A stretch of 64,000 bases of DNA, taken from contig JACGCN010000006.1 in assembly GCA_014905825.1 (NCBI GenBank), forward strand, positions 620,001-684,000. The letters are read 5' to 3'. Below, one piece after another: positions 56,535-64,000 of this stretch. Each line of letters starts with the position of its first letter. Positions within the stretch are counted from its first letter, which is position 1. Source of the DNA: Lyophyllum atratum (Eukaryota > Basidiomycota > Agaricomycetes > Agaricales > Lyophyllaceae). The translations under genes and the position numbers were made by a program. The notes under the pieces were generated by a model. The model was given only the letters and a program-made list of their open reading frames with translations, did not search any database and was not told the DNA's origin.

Positions 56535-57826
56535 AAGCAACCTTTAGATGTGAGCAAGACACGGCCAAACCCCCGTGAGAGATCTTTCCCAAAGGGTCAA
56601 AGCAGCCGAAATTTCTTGTCGTGAGCTCACTGCAAGGTCAATTCTCAATGGAAGCGCCTGAAATTTCGGGATCGTGTATATAGAGTGTCTATCTACTCCT
56701 GTGCAAAAATTGGGAATTTTTGAACAGCCAGAGGGCTTTGGATTTGGGGAAGAAATTTCAGTGACCCACGAAAAGCGCTGTTCGCGTCGCGTTTTCTGAT
56801 GGAATGGATCAGGGCGTGTCCGGCAGGCTTCTCGGCGTGTCCTGGTGCAAATATCACAACTTATAGGTACCCAGGACACGCACTTTTTGGCAGGACCATC
56901 AGTTGTCGGCGTGTCCTGATGCAAACTCGATTTTTCGCCCCCTCCAGGACACGCCGACACATTTGGGAGGACCCTACTCTCGGACGAGCCCGCACATCCA
57001 TCAAAACAATATTATATATCCAGCAAGTCGAAAATACATGCGATCCGGCCATCAAAAGCTCCCCCCGCCGCTGTCCCAGGCCTGCTCGCCGTCAGAAACG
57101 ACGACGACGCGCCGATTTCCTCGGTCCGTGGCAGTGCCGTGTCCCGGGACACGGCACTGCCACCTCCCCCCAGCCCGCCGTGTCCCGTGTCAACTAAGCA
57201 ACCTTTAGATGACACGGGACACGGCACTGCCACGGACCGAGGAAATCGGCGCGTCGTCGTCGTTTCTGACGGCGAGCAGGCCTGGGACAGCGGCGGGGGG
57301 AGCTTTTGATGGCCGGATCGCATGTATTTTCGACTTGCTGGATATATAATATTGTTTTGATGGATGTGCGGGCTCGTCCGAGAGTAGGGTCCTCCCAAAT
57401 GTGTCGGCGTGTCCTGGAGGGGGCGAAAAATCGAGTTTGCATCAGGACACGCCGACAACTGATGGTCCTGCCAAAAAGTGCGTGTCCTGGGTACCTATAA
57501 GTTGTGATATTTGCACCAGGACACGCCGAGAAGCCTGCCGGACACGCCCTGATCCATTCCATCAGAAAACGCGACGCGAACAGCGCTTTTCGTGGGTCAC
57601 TGAAATTTCTTCCCCAAATCCAAAGCCCTCTGGCTGTTCAAAAATTCCCAATTTTTGCACAGGAGTAGATAGACACTCTATATACACGATCCCGAAATTT
57701 CAGGCGCTTCCATTGAGAATTGACCTTGCAGTGAGCTCACGACAAGAAATTTCGGCTGCTTTGACCCTTTGGGAAAGATCTCTCACGGGGGTTTGGCCGT
57801 GTCTTGCTCACATCTAAAGGTTGCTT
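56535..57826. mobile_element. 1.29 kb foldback (palindromic) element, non-autonomous TE candidate
   Basis: Left arm 56535-57146 and right arm 57215-57826 are reverse complements over 612 bp. Long translations on opposite strands of the two arms are identical, and every segment I compared matched. Arms start with AAGCAACCTTTAGATG and end with its complement. The 68 bp spacer holds another AAGCAACCTTTAGATG (57196-57211) and two shorter palindromes. ORFs in the arms are mirror copies with no transposase motif. GGCGTGTCC/GGACACGCC motifs recur several times in each arm. No clear target-site duplication flanks it. Confidence 0.8.
57129..57164. repeat. 36-bp perfect palindrome inside the foldback centre
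   Basis: gtggcagtgccgtgtccc is followed directly by its exact reverse complement. Its left half belongs to the left arm, its right half to the spacer. Confidence 0.85.
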
Positions 57827-57965
57827 TGGACACACTTTTGAGAGATGCTAACGATCAACTTGGATCCATGATAGGGTAACAAGTACATACTTGAGATCAT
57901 TATAGTAATAGTGATGATACTACATAGTGTGGGTGGAGCCCATACGAGCATTGCACATCCTCCAT

Positions 57966-60512
57966 TCAGGCCTTGTACATCGCATCCAAAAACGCCGTCG
58001 CCAATTGTCCCATCATCGACGGGCCCACAGCGCTCGAACTCCCAAGCCCTAAAAGATCCAACACCGAAATGGAATGGCCAGATAGGGCAGAATGGAAAGG
58101 AAGCACGTCAGTGATCTTGATCAATGCCCAAAACATACAAGAGGAACAAGAACACAAAAGACTGAGATAGCGAGAACCCATCCCTCGGTGGTAAAAATGC
58201 CGGAAAGAGATAACACGCTCGATGGAAGGGTATAGATAGACGTAGGACAAAAGATACCGAATGACGCACCGTACAATGCCACCATCGTGCCTTTCCCAGA
58301 GGGTGCAACCTTCGCTTCCTTTACCGAGTCTTTCAGGTCGGCGATAAACGTGTCCACCATGGTTACAGTCAGGCGCTATCGTCGTTCACACCGCAGATCA
58401 TAGATTAGAAAAGATCGGGATCATAGAGGGTGCCCGTCAGCAAACATCCATTTCGATGGAAGGAAATGCGGACGCGACTCACCGTGCATGCAATATGGAC
58501 CGCAGCAGGGCCCGTGAGCGCGTTCAAATGCCACCCCCGCTGTGCCATCGCGTCGCCAACTTCCAGCACATTGACCTTCGGGTGCTTAGAGCCGAAGGCC
58601 ACGACTGAGGCTGGTGGCGAGCCGAGGACATAGAGCTCTGGAATGGACGTGGCGATCTCGTTGGCGATCGTGCGGGCGCACGTCACGATGGAGCGGCAGG
58701 ATTCGAGGTAGCCCCTGGACGGCGGAGTGGGAAAGAGTGTTAGATAAGAGTATTGGCGCGGTAATTGCGAAGGCGCTTACTCGTCACCCATGTACTGCAT
58801 GACGGCCCACGTTCCTGCGATTAGAGCGCCAGGGCTGGGGGGCGAGCAAGGTCAGGTACGCTAGATAATCCACGGTTTCGCTCTTTACTCACCGTGATCC
58901 AGAAAGACTGGGGCTGGCATATACGCCGCCTTGGTATTTATCTTAGGAGCGTGTCAATTGGAGAGATGATGTGGCTGCATACCGGACCAGAAGGGATTCA
59001 CATAATACTGATATCTGCGGAGCTCAGCATCGCGATACATGATAACAGATGTGCCCTAGAATAACTGATGAGAGCCTGCACTCCGTGGGGGAGAGGGACG
59101 AACCTTAGGTGCAAATCCATACTGGGAAGTGGTCATAAGCCTCGTCCAGAAAAGCAGCAAGGCTAGAGTTTACCTTGTGTGTATCACAGCTGATACTCGT
59201 AACACCGGGAACGCGGAAATCAAAGGGTAATAGTTTGTATTTTCCATTCTCGCCATTGGCGAGGCCAGCTTTCTCGAGGTATGGCATAATGAAGCTGCCC
59301 AAACAACAGTCGACGTGTAGACCGATCTTGTAGTAAGATGCAAGCTTCCCCAAGGCGGTGATGTCGTCCTGGTTTCCGTCGGGAAAGTTGATGGCGGATC
59401 CAACAAGCTAGGAATATAGTATGGTTGAACGATGATCACTACGCTATGCTTTGAAAGAATCCTACCATGATGGTATTAGGGTTACTAAGATAGCATTACG
59501 CGTGAGCATCAGTGATGCAGAAGAAGACGAGGACTAACATTGCGCGTTTTACACGCTTCATATCAACCCTACGTGTTGAAGGGTCGACTGGGATGGTATG
59601 GACCTTAATCTTGAGGTATGCGGCTCCCTTGTCGAAGGCAGCATGTGCGGAGGAGGGTATAATACTAGCATTCGTTATCGAGGTCAGTCATTGCGGCGCA
59701 GAAGATATGTGGCGTACATTTCAGGCTCCTTGATCCCTTTCACAGCTCGCGCCCAGTCACGGTAGGTCTTCACTGCCATGATGATGGACTCGGTGCCGCC
59801 AGAAGTCATAGTTCCAGCACCATTAGGATTGTTGTAGAGTTTGAGGCACATTGCCACGATCTCAGCCTCCATTTTTCGGATTGCAGGGAAGACATCGGGA
59901 TGAAGGGGATTTGAAACGCAGTACCGCTGATACGCTTGGACTATGACCTTCTCAAGTTCGTCCCCGCCATCTGAGGACATGGTATCGGCAATAGGGGACA
60001 TAAGGTACGACGAATTTGCGTACGATAGACAGCGCCAGACAACTTCCCCTGCCTCCAGTTGGTTTGGTTCCCAAGTTCGGTGTCCATAACGTCCATCTGC
60101 GAGAATATCCACTCCGGTGTCTTACCTTGGTCAGGTAGAGACAGATGTCGCACGACATCAGCACCCTTCGGTACGAGCTTGTTCTCGATGTCAAGTTTAG
60201 CCTTGTTCATCTGCTCTTCGACCTTGTGAGCCGTGGCTGGTACGCGCAAGAGCAGCTGAACAACGCGCTAATCATAGAGTGAGTTAGCTGATTGGACCTT
60301 TGAATTCGCTAAGTAGGCTCACCTGCGCAACCCATGTATAGATTTCGCGAGCAGAAGCGATGATCCCCCGTGCTCGCAGATGTCGTTGTGCCTTAATTGA
60401 CTGGGTAAGGATAACATAGAAAAAGAGAATAGTCTTCGCATTTTCGAGGTTAATTTGAGAGAGCAACGGGCCTTTTACCAGGGCCGTAGCCTTGCTGCGG
60501 ATGGTGGCCATT
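57966..60512 (-). CDS. DPL1: Sphingosine-1-phosphate lyase
   Basis: Many short exons. The ATG at 60512 opens [20 protein letters not shown] and a membrane-anchoring N-terminus (TILFFYVIL). The PLP-dependent decarboxylase-like core follows: [75 protein letters not shown] and [20 protein letters not shown], the Lys being the PLP site. Then come [20 protein letters not shown] and a C-terminal [12 protein letters not shown]. It cleaves phosphorylated sphingoid bases to phosphoethanolamine and a fatty aldehyde in the ER. The 3' end lies 139 bp from the foldback element. Divergent from prefoldin 4. Confidence 0.93.
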
Positions 60513-60651
60513 GGAGGTATACAGTGGTCGACGTTCGACCCGAAGTTACAAGACGAATTCAAAATCACATGGCGATCACTGTCGCGTGTCATTGCGTCAC
60601 AAAACCGCACCGTGACGCCCTGTGACACCTTACCATCTCATCCGCGTCGAC
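60513..60651. promoter_or_regulatory. Short divergent promoter of S1P lyase (-) and prefoldin 4 (+)
   Basis: Only 139 bp separate the two start codons. No TATA box visible. Confidence 0.6.
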
Positions 60652-61278
60652 ATGAGCTCCGGCATGCGAATGGTATGCTTCAGCGCAAATCACAACGCCA
60701 CAGCTAATATCGGCTCTACAGCTTGCACAGGAGGAGGAGAACGACGATGCCGCAGAGGTCACCTGGGGTGCGTACACCCTCATCTCAATCATGACCTCCA
60801 GACCTAGGTGATTGACGGGCTGATATGTAGAGGATCAGCAGCGCATTAACTCCTTCTCGAAGCTAAACACTCGTATGCGTAATCTGGAGGAAAAGCTTGA
60901 GGAACTCAAGGTGCGTCGATCTCCGATCATATTTGAGAAGATCGCGTAACTAAATTCCATACAGCAAGAGAAAGAGGCCTTGGACGACCTTACGACGGAG
61001 CTAGAGCTCGCAGATGAAGACGAACCTGTGCTGTACGTGTATACACTCCTCTTCTCTTTATTTATCTTCCAACTCTGGTCCACAGATACAAAGTCGGCGA
61101 AACCTTCCTCCACATGCCCCTTCCACGCGCCCTCAAGCGCCTCGAAAAAGACCAATCAGAGGTTGACGAGCGAATATCCTCCCTATCAGAGTCCACCGCA
61201 GAGTGTGAAAGGAAGATGAAGGAGCTGAAAGTAACGTTATACGCAAAGTTCGGACGAGCAATCAACCTCGACGATTAA
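60652..61278 (+). CDS. Prefoldin subunit 4
   Basis: Five exons (60652-60672, 60731-60767, 60831-60910, 60965-61032, 61086-61278) give 132 residues. Sequence: MSSGMRMEEENDDAAEVTW, then EDQQRINSFSKLNTRMRNLE, a long N-terminal helix (EKLEELKQEKEALDDLTTEL), the beta-hairpin region YKVGETFLHMPLPRALKRLE and a C-terminal helix ending KFGRAINLDD. This beta-type prefoldin subunit forms the cytosolic co-chaperone that hands actin and tubulin to the chaperonin. Size and two-helix layout match the family. Confidence 0.92.
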
Positions 61279-62110
61279 TGTATCTTTATCAAACATCGAT
61301 CTACTCCTTTGAGTTGTAATCATGCCGCTCGAGTTGATGAACATTCCTTGGTGTGGAAAGACGAGGTGCGGCTTTGATAACTCCCGTTCAAATACAGATC
61401 CTCTAACACTCACAATAATTTATATAGCATTTTATATTCGATAGCAGCAAGCAGCGGCCAATGACCACATGTTGTAACAAAAGTGTCTCGATCTCCGCAC
61501 GGCTCGAGACTCGTAACTCAACGTCACAAACACTGACCCCGCAAAAAGCAAAAATATGAACGACGTCCTCCAACTGGTACATGTACCGCGCCGGGTCTTC
61601 ATGGCGATTCCATGGCTGGTATTGAGGTTCGGCTTATGTCGGCGCTCTAGAAAGCGGTTAGCCTCTCACTTGACATTGGCTATCTCCTGCGAGACATACA
61701 TTGGCAGTCAAGAAAGAGCCCTGGTCGAGCTTATGAAGAGTTACTTGGACACGTCAAGACTGTGTCGCCGAGATGCACAGAGTGATATCCTCCGAGTTCA
61801 TAGCGTCTCGCATCTTCAACGAGTGTGCCATTGTAAGTAATGAAAGTGGCCCAGAGGCGACTCGGAGTTGTACATTGTTGATATGGCGAAAGCAGTTCCT
61901 CTGGAACTCGTAGATTTGAGAGGTTACGGAGCATGGAAGAGGTGAACCCCAGATCGCATTCATTGAAGTTATACCAACAACGTTAACTTTCGTTGATGAA
62001 TTACCAAAAGATCTTGAGTTCTTGTTCAATGATTAATAAATATATCGTACAACATACTCTCCAGCGATACATATACATCCATTCCATTACGATACGAGAA
62101 GTTACATCTC
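61279..62110. other. Convergent 3' region
   Basis: 830 bp between the stops of prefoldin 4 and the muskelin-like gene. ORFs up to 94 codons show no motif. Confidence 0.5.
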
Positions 62111-64000
62111 CTACAGTCCACCCTCATCCACACCAAACACATCCAACAGACTTCCCGTGGGCTGCTTCTCGCTCTCCGTCACAAACTCAAGCAAGCTCTC
62201 GAACACCTCATTGCGCTGGCTGAACCGCGCTGCCGTCAGCTTCCCCGCTCCCACCCCAACCTCCGCGTCCCTCACCTCGCGTTCCAGAGGATCTTCGACC
62301 TCTTTTAATGCTTGCGGATTGACAGCCCGCACGCCATGCGTCGCACCCGACTCGTCCTCGTCCAGCTGATCGGTCCAGGGGCCGTCGATGTCGGTGTCAG
62401 GCGTATCGGGGCGGGAACGTTTGCGAGGGGGTGAGCCGTCGCTGCTTGGTGATGACTTGAGTCGCGAGTATGGCGACGGTGCAGAGGACGGGGGCTGCGA
62501 CGAAGGTGAGGGGATGGAGGGAGAAAGTAGATGCGTGAGGAGTGAGCGGAAGACATTGGTCTCTTCGGCATCGGTGTGGTCAACCACGGCGGATACTTCG
62601 GTCTGTAGGAAGCTCAAGGCCTTGATCGGGGGCGCGTCTTCACACATCTCTTGGAACCTAGTAACGGGGCATTCGTTAAAGACGTGTCTAGATAAGAGAA
62701 CGCCACTTACTGCTGCTGTCGTATCTTGTAGGTGGCCCGGCGGACAACCTCCTCTGAACCAACCCTGACAAATATGAGTCCCAGAATACCAACACACGAG
62801 TCAAGTAAGGAGACCAACCTGATCAGCGTCATCTGCCACAAATCATCCAACCTCTCCTCCTTCTGCCCCTCCTCTACCGGCACATCCGCTCTACTCCTCC
62901 CGTGCTCCATCTGTCCCACAATCCCCGCGTTCCCTCCGTGCATAAACACCGTCTTCGTGTTGGGGTTATACACCACCTGGTGCGCGTATCTTGCTACTGG
63001 TTCTTCCGCCGACTCCCCTTCCGCAAGGTGGTGAGCGACGCCTTTAGGGGAACCGTACGAAGGTGGCGAGAGTATCTGGGTCCAGGTGCCTGGCCGCCGG
63101 CTGTACCTGAACAGCCAGTTGGGGGACTCAGACGCTAGCGTCGTTATTTCACCTCCTTGCTGGCTTCTTGTCAAGCCGCAGAACACGTAGAGCTCGCGCG
63201 AGTTCGGGTCGATGACCGCGCGCTGGCTGAAGCAGGAGTCTGGCCCACCGGAGGCAGAGAAGTTGGAGTAGAGTTCTGTTGCTGTGTTTGTGGCGATATC
63301 GTAAGCATACATGTCGGAGAGATATTTGTCGTCGCGTTGCCCGGCGAAGATGAAGAGAGTGCGGGTGGAAGGCTCGATAACCATCGAGTGACCTAAAAAC
63401 CGGCATATGTTTAGCAGATGAAAGTAAGGGCTTCGCGATGGTCGTACCAAAACGGGATGGTATGATTGTCTGCGAAGAATTTGAGGAGTCGGGATGTCTG
63501 GTTGGAATGTCAGTAAGAGAAGCAGTGGCTTGAAGTTCTACTCACTGCAGTAGCTTCCACTTGCTCAGCCGGACGTTATAGCTGTATAGACCAGAATATT
63601 TGACAGAATCCCAGTCGCCGTCAACTACTCTGCCGCCAAACACGTAAAGGATCTGCGTCTCGCAGTCCATGACCATCTGGTGATCAAATACTAACGGGGG
63701 CCCGCCCGATGACTATATATATACGTGAATAAAAAGGCGTCAGATGAATTAAACCTGGCGAACGCACTGCGGTATCGAAATACAGAAAATCCCATTTTCC
63801 AGAATCCATCCCTCGTGTATGATACCTGTAGAACTCCGAACAGAAGGCCCGCACAGGGGGCGTTGAAGAGTCTCTGGCGGTACCTTCAGAGGATCCCGGG
63901 GTTCCACCTTCATTGGTTGCCCTGGCCGAGTCTAAATCGCTGAGTCGTCCTAGTAAATATATGCTCCCCGTTTTGGTGTCGAAAACCATTTTGTGACACG
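62111..64000 (-). CDS. Muskelin-like kelch-repeat protein, C-terminal part (5' end outside window)
   Basis: Minus-strand exons from the right edge encode kelch blades: MVFDTKTGSIYLLGRLSDLD, MVMDCETQILYVFGGRVVDG, FGHSMVIEPSTRTLFIFAGQ, VIDPNSRELYVFCGLTRSQQ and YNPNTKTVFMHGGNAGIVG. Next comes LDDLWQMTLIRVGSEEVVRR (muskelin C-terminal part), then a Ser/Pro-rich stretch with a basic motif (PPRKRSRPD) and an end with FESLLEFVTESEKQPTGSLL then DVFGVDEGGL. Muskelin belongs to the GID/CTLH ubiquitin-ligase network in animals; the fungal homologue likely acts in the same complex. The N-terminal discoidin and LisH regions would lie beyond 64,000. Confidence 0.87.

Noticed and set aside
56544..57817. 138-residue and 122-132-residue ORFs present in both arms of the palindrome
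   Set aside because: They are mirror images forced by the inverted repeat, with no motif, no conserved start context and repeated GTGTCC-derived text; not taken as genes.

Overview
The window is nuclear DNA of a filamentous basidiomycete, most likely an Agaricomycete. The evidence is the very intron-rich gene structure (introns mostly 48-70 bp, GT-AG), dense gene packing on both strands, and fungal families such as GET1, UTP25, an AIM9-like phosphotransferase, an F-box protein, a DUF6699-like protein and a Dal5-type permease. Conserved genes were rebuilt by hand from splice sites. Exon lengths were summed for nine genes (G-alpha fragment, NKAP, FKBP, RPL39, GET1, malate synthase, AIM9-like kinase, alpha-arrestin, prefoldin 4) and gave open frames throughout.

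Layout. 1-12.7 kb holds the 3' half of a G-protein alpha subunit (+), an NKAP-like nuclear protein (-), a decayed phosphotransferase relic, an ER FKBP prolyl isomerase (-) divergent from ribosomal protein eL39 (+), GET1 (+), malate synthase (+) and an AIM9-like phosphotransferase (+). 12.7-20 kb is an accessory zone: a hypothetical gene, a 1.6 kb direct duplication carrying two protein-kinase-like genes with a DFE motif, and between them a tiny secreted-protein gene whose last exon matches the 3' flank of malate synthase. 20-39.4 kb returns to conserved genes: an F-box protein, Ohr/OsmC peroxidase, the splicing factor SF3B3/RSE1, a tRNA-His, a Dal5-type permease, topoisomerase III, UTP25 and a polytopic membrane protein with an apparent 1-nt frameshift.

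39.4-44.1 kb is the most unusual stretch: five tandem, intact, two-exon genes on the minus strand for related proteins of about 82-94 residues with no family I recognise. They alternate with six copies of a conserved block carrying a small opposite-strand ORF. After it come tRNA-Val, ATG3, a LYAR-type nucleolar zinc-finger protein, an intron-containing tRNA-Gly, a DUF6699-like protein, cytochrome c peroxidase and an alpha-arrestin. A near-perfect 1.29 kb palindrome (two 612 bp arms) at 56,535-57,826 looks like a foldback transposable element. The window closes with sphingosine-1-phosphate lyase (-) divergent from prefoldin subunit 4 (+), and the C-terminal part of a muskelin-like kelch protein (-) running off the right edge.

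How the genes relate: there is no operon or biosynthetic cluster. Housekeeping genes are interleaved, with short divergent promoters (FKBP/eL39, TOP3/UTP25, S1P lyase/prefoldin 4). The accessory signal is duplication: tandem kinases, the tandem small-gene array, phosphotransferase relics and the foldback element.
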